Assembly (NCBI RefSeq): GCF_021018895.1
Contig: NC_079386.1
Location: forward strand, 7,700,835-7,764,834
Direction: 5' to 3'
DNA: 64,000 nt
DNA from: Seriola aureovittata
Lineage: Eukaryota; Chordata; Actinopteri; Carangiformes; Carangidae
Position numbers and translations under genes: made by a program. Position 1 is the first letter of the stretch. Each line of letters begins with the position of its first letter. Shown here piece by piece: positions 52,101-63,678 of the stretch. The notes beneath the pieces are model-generated. The model made no database searches and was not told the DNA's origin. It worked only from the letters and a program-made list of their open reading frames with translations.

Positions 52101-53355
52101 ATAGTCCAAGAAAAACTCACCCAGAATGTGTCACACTTTCTGTTCTCCATTTTAGAATTGGATGGTCAAACCTTGGTGATGATGAACTACTGGTTATTTC
52201 TACTGCCATACGGATTCAAAAAAAGCTTGCAGAATTGTGGTAAGAGACACACGTGAACAGTATGTCACTTAAATATTTTGGGGAAGTTCAAGCGTGTCCA
52301 CCCCAATGGTCATGATTGTCTGAATCATCAACAATTTAATATTTCAATGATTTAAAAGTTGACCAGGACAAAATGATGTATAACATACAATTCTATTATT
52401 TTTGCCAACTGTTCCAAAGGCAACTTTTATACCCAATCCAGTAAATTTACTGTTTGGTAAACTTTCCTCCAGTAAGCCACAGAATAGATTCTTTTTTTTC
52501 TTTGAAATGTTCTGTAACCATGGTCTCTCATTCTTTATTTCTTTTTTGAGTAGTAATTTAAGACTTTGTGGTGAGGACTAACTAAACTATTAAACATAGA
52601 TGTATCAGAGAACCTCAATGAATGAAAATCTTAGAATTAAGTCAGCACTGAACACTATGTCTCTAGGAAAAATAAATTAATTTAAAAAAAAGTTATTGAT
52701 TTAATACCAATTATAGCTAATTATCTATCCTTTTTCTATCAGCACTTAAGTTCACAGGCGAAGCAGGCGGTGAACATAGTTTCAAATTTCATGGTTTGCT
52801 GATTGTTCCAGTGTAAAACTTTTTTTTTTTAATTGTTCAGGACATATTACTTAAAGTTAACCTATGGTCTCTCACAGGATGGAGGGAAACCAAGTGAGCT
52901 CCAGAGGTCTGCTCTCACTCACTGACTTGACCCCATATCCTCTGGAAAAAGTTGTGTGAGTTTTTTTTTTTCTTCCAAAAAACAATTCAAACCACATTTC
53001 AACAGTTTAGGTTTTTCTGAAGCTTCTGTTGATTCCCTCTCTGTACAGCGCCATCTGGAATGACCTGCCAGAATCCGGGTGCACCCAAGAAAGCATTAGT
53101 GTCAACTTCACAGATGACGATATGTGGGAGGCGTGGGGGGAATGGGTCATCAAACGGTGTGAGGTCAGCAGCAACGAGAAACTAGTGATGGTACTCCATA
53201 AAGTGTGCAAGGTATCGGTCCATTGCTTAGAAGCCCACTGGGCAAAGACCTTCTACAAGCAACTATCACAGCTCATCAAGCGCAGGATTGAGTTCTGCAC
53301 TGAGGATGACATATGCAAGAAGCTCAGAAAGTTTGAGAATGTTTTGAACCCCTGA
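49194..53355 (+). CDS. NLR-family protein: CARD, FISNA-like, NACHT, LRRs, unassigned tail
   Basis: A cytosolic STAND-type receptor. Exons: 49194-49506, 49936-51658, 51914-51997, 52156-52239, 52878-52955, 53049-53355; 2,589 nt, one frame, about 862 aa. Residues about 19-95 look like a CARD (VDELEGWIDSLLEILVSREV, then LDILECKGEEAAKIF). Residues 105-170 resemble the FISNA segment before teleost NACHT domains. Walker A GVAGIGKT is at residues 202-209 (50,226-50,249) and Walker B LLIILDGFDE near 273-282. A winged-helix region follows. The LRR part uses two typical 84-nt exons (LGENNLDIDTV; GWSNLGDDELLVIS). The last about 100 residues (NDLPESGCTQ to FENVLNP) are not LRR-like. The 49,194 ATG is chosen because the frame upstream has no ATG. 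Orthology to NLRC3, NLRC4 or NOD-type receptors is undecided, so no symbol is given. Confidence 0.88.
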
Positions 53356-53786
53356 CAGAGAAAAATCTACACTCACCTCCAGTTGTATGGTTATATATGC
53401 AGATTAAATGTCTGTTTAATGCTGAATGCCTTGTGAAAACAATGACAAAAGGAAACAACTCCCATAGCATACTTAATGCAGAAATAATTTGCCTCATGCT
53501 TAATGCACAAAAATCATACCCACCCTGACCTCGGAAAAAAAAAAGGTTTCTTCTCAAAAACTTGCTTGGATGCATATAAATTGTGCATTTACACTACAAT
53601 CTCTGGAAACATAACTGCTTCAATTGCTAAAGTGGCTGTAGCTATACAGACTTACAGACCTACAGACTAAATTGGGTAAAGTTTTTCTCTCCATAGTGAT
53701 GCATAACGAACAGCAGAAAAAGTTCGTTAAGCGAGTCATGACGATATCTGTAGGAGGTGTGTATTAAGAGGGTCAAAAACAACGTG

Positions 53787-53860
53787 TGGCCCGTACGGGG
53801 ATCGAACCCGCGACCTTGGCGTTATTAGCACCACGCTCTAACCAACTGAGCTAACCGGCC
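53787..53860 (-). tRNA. tRNA-Ile (anticodon AAT)
   Basis: On the minus strand the 74 nt begin GGCCGGTTAGCTCAGTTGG and end GGGCCA. A box TTAGCTCAGTTGG and B box GGTTCGATCCC are intact, and the anticodon loop CTAATAA carries AAT. One G-G mismatch in the acceptor stem is, as I recall, normal for vertebrate tRNA-Ile-AAT. A TTTTT pol III terminator lies 8 nt downstream (53,775-53,779 on the plus strand). Confidence 0.96.
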
Positions 53861-54440
53861 ATTTACATGGGATCCATAGGACACCTTCAAAATCTTGCGT
53901 ACACAGCTCCTCACTTCCACTCGTCGTTATGGATGATGTTGTTTGTATGATACAATAACGAACAATACACCGTGTTTGAATACTTGTTATTTTTTTTCAG
54001 TTCCTCCTTCTATTTAAAGTTCCTCTCCCTCATCTTTCCGTGCAGCTAAATACAACTAGGAAAGCGCTAACAGTGCCCGGATGTAGTGTTACTTCTCAAA
54101 GCTCAAATTATGTCACATGCAAGTTAACATTTTTTATGTTAAACGAGACACTGGATCAAATGATAAACCATTTACATTATTCGAAAATTAAGTTATTTAT
54201 TGAAAACGTTTATTCGTGTAAATATTTTGGTATTGATTTTTTTCTATTTATTTTTATTTATAATATCAGTGCATCTTCTTTTTGCGAGGAGCATTGTATT
54301 CCGTTGCCATATTTGTAACATACTACTTTTACAAATTTTTATCGGACTTATTGTAAATTGCGAACAATTGTCAATAAAATATTGAAACTATTTTGAAATA
54401 ACGCTCACGTATATTTTATTTTGGCACTTTATTTTGGACT
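53861..54440. other. AT-rich intergenic region before larp7
   Basis: No gene is supported. The small forward frames here are AT-rich, lysine/phenylalanine-rich translations without recognisable domains. Confidence 0.6.
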
Positions 54441-54584
54441 AGTCAGCGGAAGTTGTGGGCTGTCCCTGTCGTATGACGAATTTACTCTGCGACGTGTGAC
54501 CAAGCGTAGCCGGCAGGCTGCTGTTTTATGTTATTTTTGTGCGTGCTAACCATCAAGCTGGACTGTTTCCTCTTCACATATAGG
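54441..54584 (+). promoter_or_regulatory. Candidate larp7 promoter and non-coding exon 1
   Basis: An ETS-type GCGGAAGT at 54,446-54,453 and CRE-like half sites (TGACG, GACGTG) precede a GTGAGTTC donor at 54,585. The coding exon starts with its own acceptor at 55,071, so an untranslated exon ending at 54,584 is likely. No TATA box is seen; the transcription start is inferred. Confidence 0.45.
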
Positions 54585-55084
54585 GTGAGTTCTCTCAATT
54601 TTGATGTAATTTGGATTTTAAGCGTAGATTTGACGGATTTTGAAAGGCAGTGGGCATGACTGCAGCATTTTTAAAAATGTCACGACCCGCGAATTGACGT
54701 ACCAACTTCGACAGCAGTTTGCTAAGGGTAGTAGTGGCTAAAAGAGAACTAGCTAGGTAAGCATGCACTGCTAACTTAGTTAAGAGCTGTTAAATATGAA
54801 GCTTAAGCTGTTTTTAATGTAAAAACGTTAATACAATATTTAAGGGGCGTGTTCATCTTTGACTTGTGTGTTCTTTATAAAGGTAAAGAATGCCTCATAG
54901 TGCCAGTAGTAGCTGTGAATTTGAATTTGAACGTTGTGTAAATTAGGGTTAATAATAGAAACACTACCACTTGTCTATCAGATAAAAACACCAGTAAAAT
55001 AAATGGACACAAGTTAAGTGTTTACTGTTTCCAGTGCTGTTTTTTAATTGTGTTTCTGGCCTTTGTTTCAGTCCCACCCACAGG

Positions 55085-55873
55085 ATGATTGACATAGAGA
55101 CAGGAACTGATGATGCTGGTGCCACAGAGCCACGCAGTAAGAACAAGGAGACAGAAAAGAAGAAGCGGTCTCGAGTCAAACAGCTGCTGGGTGATGTGAA
55201 GAAGCAGGTGGAGTTCTGGTTCGGAGACGTCAACCTTCACAAGGACCGCTTTCTGAGAAAAATCATAGAGGAGTCGGACGATGGATGTAAGGGGCTATCA
55301 ATAGCTCAGATGCACCACTTTATCCATATGTTGTTGAGTCTTTTAAAAGATAGGTTTGGATTTGCTCTTAATCTTAATACAATACTCACATGCAATATGT
55401 GCATTAAAAGAGTAATTGGTTCCTAAAATCACTCCTTTTTTCATGCTTGCATAATGAAAGGCTTTCAAGTGCAAAATACCCTCTTTGCATTTCCTTGCTG
55501 AGCTGCTGTGGACGGATAGGTTCCGGCAGCCTTACATAGGTTTGTTTGTGGGACACCAACATGGAAGTAGACCTGCCCACAAGCCAGCCAGTATGGACAG
55601 GAGGAATGATTTCAGTGACCAATAACAATCTAAACGTATGATATGATATGTGAGTCGTGTATTAAGACAGAAATCTTAAGCTATTCTTTAATGCAAGTGC
55701 TGACATGAAGTCATCAGATTTTGAATTGAACAAAGCATCTAATACAACATGTTTAATGTGTCTTAGATGTTGATATATCTGTGTTGGCGAGCTTCAATCG
55801 AATGAAAAAGCTGACAACTGATACCAAGCTGATTGCGAGGGCGCTGAAAAATTCGTCTGTAGTTGAGGTACTG

Positions 55874-55904
<31 letters not shown>

Positions 55905-58900
55905 CACCTCATAACTGTCCTACTTTCACAATGTTTGCATAATTTATGAAGTTAGGTTCAAATTGATGTACAATTCCAAAAAATGTTCCTATTTTTGTGT
56001 TTCAGGTTAACTTGGAAGGCAATAAAGTACGGCGTCCATTTCCAATTGGAAATATACCAAATGATACAGACAGCCGCACAGTCTATGTGGTAAAAAAATG
56101 TTTTCTGTTGTTTCTTTTATTCAAAGGGTTTACTTTTCACGGGGATATTTAGAATGGGAAACATCCCAGTGGTCAAATTTGGACCTATTTAGTAAAACTT
56201 TGCTCCACATTGTACCTGAAAGCACCATTTGAATTTATTTTGCATCTATAAAGGTTTACATTGAGCGCTTTTATGTGGCAAGACTCGCACAATTTTGATG
56301 GTTACTTTTCTGCCTGACAGAAAAATAGTTTTGGATCACAAAATAATACAATTCTTTCTTCCTTTCTTTTTTTTTTTTTTCAAGGAACTTTTGCCCAAGG
56401 ATGTGACCCACAGCTGGATAGACAGAGTGTTCACAAAATGTGGGAATGTGGTGTATGTTAGCATCCCCAGATACAAGTCTTCTGGTGATTCCAAGGGTTT
56501 TGCGTTTGTTGAGTTTGAGAAAGAGGAACAAGCACAGAAAGCCATAGAGGTGAAAACTTATGAATATTTCACCATAGCCAGAAACATGTGACAATTGTCA
56601 GTCCAGTGTTTATTTTTGGCAGAAACAAAACCCAGGGGAAATTTTGATCTTTTTGAAACAGATGCTGAACAATCCCCCTGAAGATGCTCCCAGGAAACCA
56701 GGGATTTTCCCTAAGACGAAAAGTAGAAAGCCGATTCCTCTGACATCTGACAATCCTCCATCAGGTACAATCAATTAGAATCAAAAAAGTGATGCCCCCT
56801 TTTTTTTAACATCACTTTTTCTCTCTGCCAGCTAGAGTCCCTGATGCTGGCATAATATAAAAAATAAGGCTATTGCTGCGATTTGTTGAAATCATTTCCA
56901 CTTCTTGACATTCATGTACTGTAGTTGAAGAAGAGGAAAAGAAAAAGAGAAAGAAGAAGAAAAAGAAAGATGGCGCCACACTACCAACGTCTGCAGAAGA
57001 AACCAAAGAGCAGGCGATGGAAGCAGAACCATCAGAGGAAAAGAGGAAGCACTCAGCAGCAGGTGATTTTGAACCAGATGTCGCCAGCGCTCAGAAAACA
57101 CCTGGGAAATTGTCAGAGAAAAAAAGACGACGGTCACAGACAGTAGAGGGATCAGACAGTGATGTACCAGCTAAGATAAGAAAAACCAGCGAAAGTGAAC
57201 TTGGAGAAAAGGAGAAAGCAAAGACTGGTAAGTGATCACAATGTCACTTTCCACTCTGGTTGTGTCTATTTTTCACAATCTAAAAATACAAAAAGTACGA
57301 TGAGGTGTTCTCGCAGCAATGAAACCACAGGCTTGTTGTTATTGTGTTATTCCTCTATCAGATCCACCTACTCAAAGTGACACGGACAGAGGTGTTGAGG
57401 AAGGGAAAGAAAACAGAGATGATTCAACAGTTAAAGCAAAGAGGAAGAGAAAAAAGAAACACAAGGAGAAGCTGAAAATTGGAGAGGAGGTCATCCCATT
57501 ACGAGTTCTATCAAAGTAAAATCTTACATCCCCTTTTAAAGTGACATCATCAGTATTTCAGAAGTAAGGGAATATCCATTCAGATCTACAATGATTTTAA
57601 CACACTACTGGGCATCTTTCTTCCTCTTTTGTTCACGTAAAGGAGAGAGTGGCTTGAGCTGAAGGAGGAGTATTTGACCCTGCAGAAGCGCAGCATGGCG
57701 TCCCTGAAGAAGTGCATTAGTAAGATTGATCACAAGGAGCACACGAGTCTAATGGAGACAGAGGATGATCCTCAAGATGGAAACAGTGAGTTTTGTCTCC
57801 ACTATTCCTAGTAATTATAGTTCAGATGGCCAAAGTGAAGACTGTAGAATTGGGTCAAACACCACTGTTGCTTAAACTGATGCACAAAATAAAAGGAAAT
57901 TAAAATATGAAACAAAGTGTATAAAGTTTCTGAATAAAATGAAATTCTTTGACCTTTACCAAAAATTAAGTTCCTTGTGAACAAGTTAGAACAGTGGGTT
58001 TTTTTTTTTTTTAGCTTTCACACATTTGGTTCATTTCAATTGTAAAATATTGAAATATAGGTCTCTTTTCTTTCATCTAGAGAAGAGTAACAAGAGTGAA
58101 AAAGCAACTAACCAGGGCCCTCAGTTTACCAGTGGTGTCATCCTGAAGATCACAGACAACAAGCCGCTACCAGGGAGAAAGTTCATCAAAGTACAGTATA
58201 ACTCAATGCACTCATCAGTTTTACTGGCAATTACCATTATCTTCTGTATTTGGTGAAGTTATCAAAGTCATTAAAAAAGGATGTTCCCCCTAGTGGATTA
58301 AAGCTCAGGTCTTTTTTTTCTTACTTTGTGTGTGTGTCTGTGTCTGTGTCTGTGTGTCTGTAGGATGCCTTGTGCAAAATATCACCAGTGGCGTACATTG
58401 ACATCTTGGATGGAGATGCTGAGGGTCACATCCGTTTTCACAACCCAGAGGAAGCTAAAGCCGTTAGTGATGCCAGAGCAGAGCTACAGAAAGAGCACAG
58501 CTGGAAGCTTGAAATCCTGTCAGGTATGACTTTTTATGTCTACACACCAAGGTGACATTTTATTTTGTGTGTACTGCACTCCTGTGCAGACCACATGCAA
58601 ACATACCTGTGGTCTAAATGAGCTGAGGACGTGGATGACTGAGCTGGCACACTGGTTTCCATAATTGATGATGGAGAGAATGACTTATTGAGACAGACTA
58701 TCTGCTTGTCTCAAGTTCTGTGTTTTTAATAGTTCATAGTTGAACTTTGCTCAACAATTATTTTTGAATGAACTTTAAGTCAGAAAAAAATCTTTTTAAC
58801 ATTAGAGTCTGTGTTTAATTCCTTTGAAAGGTGACCATGAACAAAGGTACTGGCAGAAGATCCTAGTTGACCGCCAGGTCAAGTTGAATCGTCCCAGAGA

Positions 58901-59454
58901 AAAGAAGCGTGGCACCGAGAAGGTGAGATCACCCTTTAAATTTATAAAAAGAAAAATACATATACATACAGGTTATTTTGTACAATAATAAATTGTTGAT
59001 CAGTTATTCCATTTTTAGTATGTAAACAATGTAAACAAGAGGCTGTTGAATGAAAGTTGAATAATCCCTTAAATTATGAGAAATCCAAATAATTTGGTAT
59101 TTGGTGTGTTTTATTGACAGACATATAATAACACTTCATACACACTGTTATATATGGTGATATTCAAAGTGTGCAAAAAAAGACACATTTGTGATTGAAA
59201 TTGCATATTTTGTAATCAACTTATTCTGAATACTGTCCATTTTTGGATCAGTCTACTATCTGGGACAATTTTGGCATATGAACACAGAGTCAGATACAAC
59301 ACTACATTTTAAATTGTGCCTCTATTTTGCTTATGTGCTATCACATGTAGTTTCTTATTTTCTTCTCACACTTCAGCTCATATCCAAAGCAGAAAAAATC
59401 ATCATTGCGCGAGCCAAGGAGGCTAATAAGCACATCCGTTTTCAAGAAGACTGA
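55085..59454 (+). CDS. larp7: La-related protein 7 (7SK snRNP component)
   Basis: LARP7 binds the 3' U-rich tail and stem-loop 4 of 7SK snRNA and stabilises the nuclear snRNP that holds P-TEFb inactive. Coding exons: 55085-55286, 55767-55867, 56006-56089, 56385-56549, 56662-56764, 56925-57227, 57362-57515, 57643-57785, 58081-58190, 58364-58523, 58831-58922, 59377-59454; 1,695 nt, 564 aa (human about 582). The La motif starts [19 protein letters not shown] (residues 41-59). RRM1 has RNP2 VYVELL and RNP1 KGFAFVEF. A long Lys/Glu-rich, low-complexity linker follows. The C-terminal xRRM contains [27 protein letters not shown] and the basic tail helix [20 protein letters not shown]. All phases agree. 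The ATG at 55,085 lies 13 nt into its exon and gives the usual short acidic start. Confidence 0.96.
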
Positions 59455-59490
59455 CACCTGCTGAAACTATATATATATATATATATATAT

Positions 59491-59742
59491 ATCGACACCC
59501 TCTTAAAATAATGGCCTAAGTCATTTTTTCAGGTTTTTCAGGAAACACAAAAAACTCAACAAAAGAGTCACACTTTTGGCATAGGCCATTATACAACCGG
59601 GGGTAGAATTGCATGTTCCCCTCAACTGAGGATTCAGGCGATTTTACCAGAGGTGGCCAGCATCATGAGGGGGTGATTTAGGCAAAAAAAACATTTTTGT
59701 CAAAACATGACTTAGGCCATTATTTTAGGAAGGTGACGATAT
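59491..59742. mobile_element. MITE-like element with about 38-bp terminal inverted repeats at TA sites
   Basis: The left end (59,491-59,528: ATCGACACCCTCTTAAAATA, then ATGGCCTAAGTCAT) and right end (59,704-59,741) are reverse complements with a few mismatches. Both ends abut TA-rich DNA, consistent with TA target duplication as in Tc1/mariner-type elements. The 175-bp interior has no coding frame, so it is non-autonomous. It sits in the larp7 3'UTR. Confidence 0.8.
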
Positions 59743-60068
59743 ATATATATTTTTTTTTTTTTTTTTACAACATTACATGTTTAAATCTCTACATTTCACA
59801 GGATGTGATTTGAAGGGGATAGTTGGTGTTAATGTGTATTTAGCTGGAAGAGAACTGAAAGAAGTAAAGTAGTTGAAATATCCCCTTGTTTTTTGTTTGC
59901 ACTGGAGCCCCCAAGATAAATTGGAATGCTGCTATGCATATTAACTTTTTTTTTAATTGATAGCCTTTTTTTTTTTAAAGAAAATTCTGTATATGATGTA
60001 AATATAACTGTTTTGAAAGTTCTCCCAGTCAAGAATAATTCCTTATGCCTCTTTGTTTTTTTTTTTTA

Positions 60069-60074
60069 AATAAA
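60069..60074 (+). terminator. Polyadenylation signal AATAAA of larp7
   Basis: AATAAA 615 bp after the larp7 stop, followed by GTGTTTCTTGTT as a possible GT/T-rich downstream element. Confidence 0.6.
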
Positions 60075-60553
60075 ATTTCATTATTTGATGAGAACAGTGT
60101 TTCTTGTTATATATCTAAAACACAGTTGTGCTTCTCATGAAGTTTGTGTCAAAGTAAAAATGCTTTTTAAAACAGAATAAATGAGCAGCAAATACATCTA
60201 CCTTAATGCATTCAGTCTTAATAATACTATATAATAATTATGCTTTATATGGATGGTTCACCCCAGTTGAAATGTTAAGCTCAAAATATTTTAAGTAAAT
60301 ACAAAAAAACAGTTTAACACCATCGTCCAAGTTACTGACTAGCAGCTGTTTCGGTTGCAAAAGTGTTTACACACAATTAACTAGAGGATGTATGTTTAAC
60401 TGTTATTTCGCATGCTATATTTAGCTGTTTAACTTATAAAAAAAAAATGAATATGAGTTGCCTTCAGTTTTGTAGATTACATAACACTCAACGTGAGATG
60501 AGTAGTAGTGTAAAAATAGCTGCCATTACATAATCTCAGTTCCATTTATGGCT

Positions 60554-60559
60554 TTTATT
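60554..60559 (-). terminator. Polyadenylation signal of the SAXO-like gene
   Basis: TTTATT on the plus strand (AATAAA on the minus) lies 77 bp beyond the SAXO-like stop codon. Confidence 0.5.
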
Positions 60560-60635
60560 GGTGTAAAGGTAGAAACTACCTGAGGTAAAGTGTGGCAGCA
60601 CCACACCCCGTCAGTGGCTTGGTCTCTAGGAAGCC

Positions 60636-63217
60636 TTAGCTTCTGTTAGAAACCATGCAGCTTATTGTTTCGTGGGGCTGAGATGGGTCATCACAAGTGT
60701 CACCATCAGGCCAAGGCGCTCCTCTGTCAAAAGAGGTGGACCAGTACATCCTGGATTCTTCAGGCCCCGTGGAAATGCATCCGAAGCCGGAAAACCCTCC
60801 ATTCTCAGCAGGAAATTGAGGTTTCTCTGTGGTGTTACAGCTGGAATTACAGACAGCAGGCTCGTTCAGTTTGGGATGGGGGCTGCAGGGTTTCGGGTTT
60901 GTTTTGCAGTTCTCAGACGGCTTAGGTGTGCACACTGAATTTGGGGTTTTCATGGGCCATTCCATCTCTCCTTTGCGGACAATGGGCAGGCGTCGTGGTG
61001 TGCTCCAAGCTTTGTAATCCTCCTTCATGGTTGTCACTGAAGGAAATGGCTCCTTGCTTTTCTCACTGTTTTGCACAGATGGCAGGATTGGCTTGGTGCG
61101 CTGGCACTCGTGCGGTGTGTAGTCTGCGTGTGTTGTGGAGAGAAACACGTTGTGACCTGCTGGTGGACTGGACACTTTGGCTTTACCTTGGCCGCAGAAC
61201 TTGGTTTCAAGAGACCAGGTCTTAAATTGCTGAAAGAATTCGCTGGCTTCATTAAAAACTTCCTGGTTCATTTGCCAAGCCAACTTTGGCCCGAAGGACT
61301 CTGTGTGCTCAGCCAGCAGACCTTTGTTGCTTTGGTTCACAGGCTTCTTCCTGCATGTCTTGGGCGGCATTGGATGGGTGATGTAGTCAGATTTGTAGCT
61401 GGTGGTCCTTTCAAATGGTTTTGGTCCTTCCTCCTGTTCCACTGGTTTGGAGTTTGCATCCACCTGAACAGAATCTTTCTCAGATTGACCTTTGTGAGCA
61501 CTTTTTGTGACAACTAATCCTTGGTCGACCTTCAAGTTGTCGTGCAGCCTGTATGGCTGACGCTGGTTAGCTTTCCATGCTTGGAAATCATCTGAAAATA
61601 CAGTGAGAGTGGATTTTAATCAGAACGTATACATTTGTTACTTTATATTTCTGCAATGTATGTCTCCAATATGATCCTTAAGTCGCTTACTTTTGTACAC
61701 TGAGGTATAGTCCACCACCTTGGATTCCAGCTGGTTTGCTGCAGAGCAAGTATGATTGTGCGGAGCGCTGCTGCATCTCCGTTGGCCTTTGGGTGGCAAA
61801 GATGGCTGTGGGGCCTTTGGTGGGTTTTTCATCCATTTGTGGGTAACAAAGAATGACCTGAAACACACACACTTATGATGTGAAATTTGTTGAACTCACA
61901 AATATTGTAGCTTACAGTGTCTGGTTTATTCTTCTACAGGGATTCAAAACACGTCATACCCCAATATTCCTCCATACATCACACTCCACACCTCCAAAAA
62001 CATGTATCTAGTGACAGACAAAGAACTTACCTAAAAGTGGTCATGTCGGCACTGGTCCCCTTCAGTGAGTGGTAAGGGTTTTTCTGTGTTGAGGTCGTGA
62101 CAATCGTTGTGTGGCAGCGGGGGGGGAGGAACCTCTCTTGGTACTCTGTGGTCATGGAGGCCCGTGTCTGGGCTCTCTGCGGGCCGTAAAGCTTCCTGGA
62201 CATCAAGGCAAATTTATATAGCATAGCATATAAGTTTAATTACCATTTCAACAAAGCAGTTACCTCCTTCCTTCCTGTGGCTATTCAGATAAACAATTCC
62301 TCAGCAGTCTGCTGTAGTTAAACAATTTTTGCAGCTTTCACAATCTACAGCCACCAATGCTAACGTAGTTTAAACGACTGTAAATCACTTACTGCTGCAC
62401 AGCTCCATCAGTATACTGCTGTTAGTTTACTGCTGACCTACATTTCACTTTTCATTCACTTTACCTTTGCACATTAAGGTTCATTTACAGTTAAATGACT
62501 TTACCTACCTCTCAAATTACTTCTTGCACATTTGTATTCATGTACGGTGCATTTTTATCTATTATCATTACTATTTCAGAGTAGTTTCCTCACTGCTTGT
62601 TGAGCAATTGTAACAAAGCAGTTTTCTGATTGTGATTCTGATCAATACACAGGTTGTTAAAATGAAACTGAACTATAAAACATTGTCAAGTGACAGCATG
62701 TTCAACAATATTTCAAGTGCTTTTTAAGTCTTAGAACTTAGCACCTTTTTACCTTTCCACAAAGACGATCAAATATATGGATAGATAAAACAATATGAAT
62801 ACAGCAGGTGTTGTAATCATATTTTTTTTATTAAGATTTATTGACAGAGTTGACAATCTATAACATAACCTCTGCAGGAGTAACCCTGATCACACATATC
62901 TGCAGACAGGCACAGCAGACACTTACTGTAACTACAGCTCACATGATTCCATTGAAAATAATGTCAAATTAAAAAAAAACACACAACAAAGCACAAGCAG
63001 ATCTCTGGTATTTTGTGTTTTTGTCTTGGAAAGCCCATCCAAAAAAAAAAAAAAAGAAAAAACAACCATCCCATCAAGAAACCATTAGCAAGAGATCAGC
63101 TCACCTCATTGCTGTGGCTTGTTGACCGCCCTTATGTTGCGTACTCTGCTGCCTCACAGCTTTGGGCTGCACCCCTCGTCCGGGGGTGCACCCAGCGCGT
63201 TTTGTTTGTACGTCCAT
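60636..63217 (-). CDS. SAXO/FAM154 (MAP6-related) microtubule-stabiliser-like protein, SAXO1 candidate
   Basis: Four minus-strand coding exons: 63217-63105, 62195-62031, 61857-61691, 61591-60636; 1,401 nt, 466 aa (human SAXO1 is about 474). It carries spaced Mn-type modules of the F-x-x-x-T-x-Y-x-x-D-Y/F-x-x-W kind: SVYKNDFQAWK, FERTTSYKSDYITHP, FLSTTHADYTPH, FPSVTTMKEDYKAWSTPRRL. In the family these bind and stabilise axonemal or ciliary microtubules. All splice sites are GT-AG and the phases agree. The start is ambiguous: ATG at 63,217 or an in-frame ATG at 63,109 (430 aa, MRKLYGPQ). The cysteine-rich N-terminus I recall for SAXO1/SAXO2 is absent, so it may be a divergent paralogue; the adamtsl1 neighbourhood favours saxo1. 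Family call firm, orthology not. Confidence 0.75.
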
Positions 63218-63620
63218 CGGCTCAGCCTGCTCCCTGGCTCCTCGCTGCAGGCCTACAGCGCATGAATTATTGACCGGAGGGACGTGGGGTGTGTGTTGAA
63301 GGAGAGTAGCACGCAGCGGCCCGACAGCTTCTAAAAATAAACACGAGTGAATTATTCTCGGATGCAGGCCGTTGTCAAGGCGAAGACTCGGCTCGTGATG
63401 ATGCGCTTTTTTGGCGCGTAAAGAAGATTCCAAAACTCCTGTAGGGATGTTACACGAAGTGGAGCGGCCACTTTTGAAAATGTCATTTTTAGCTGCACTA
63501 TTAGATTGTTAAGCCAATGCCTGATTATGTTTAATTTTTTAATTTTATTTGCTGAATATGCAAAGTGCAGTTTGACTTGGCAACGTGACTTGGTCGCAGG
63601 ACTCCATCTGTTACTTTGTG
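63218..63620 (-). promoter_or_regulatory. Candidate SAXO-like promoter / 5'UTR
   Basis: The minus-strand frame stays open upstream of 63,217 but has no further ATG, so this is probably 5'UTR and promoter. CTTGGCAAC at about 63,578-63,586 resembles one half of an RFX X-box, and a TTGGCGCG E2F-like word lies at about 63,411. Weak evidence. Confidence 0.3.
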
Positions 63621-63676
63621 GTCATGTCCAAAAATAAAAAGAGAGAGAGAGAGAAAAGGGGTGGGGGACTGTCAGC

Positions 63677-63678
<2 letters not shown>

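Larger units (their letters stand above)
59455..60095 (+). other. larp7 3'UTR
   Basis: Runs from the TGA (59,452-59,454) to the AATAAA at 60,069-60,074. It contains a (TA)n run, a MITE-like element (59,491-59,742) and several poly(T) runs. The cleavage site near 60,095 is inferred. Confidence 0.6.

Noticed and set aside
55287..59376. miR-302-like hairpin in larp7 introns, as in mammals
   Set aside because: Only an isolated AAGTGCTGACATG near 55,696 was seen, without a complementary arm; no hairpin supports a miRNA.
60926..61517. Plus-strand frames opposite the SAXO-like last exon
   Set aside because: Shadows of the minus-strand coding exon; they lack splice sites and domain motifs.
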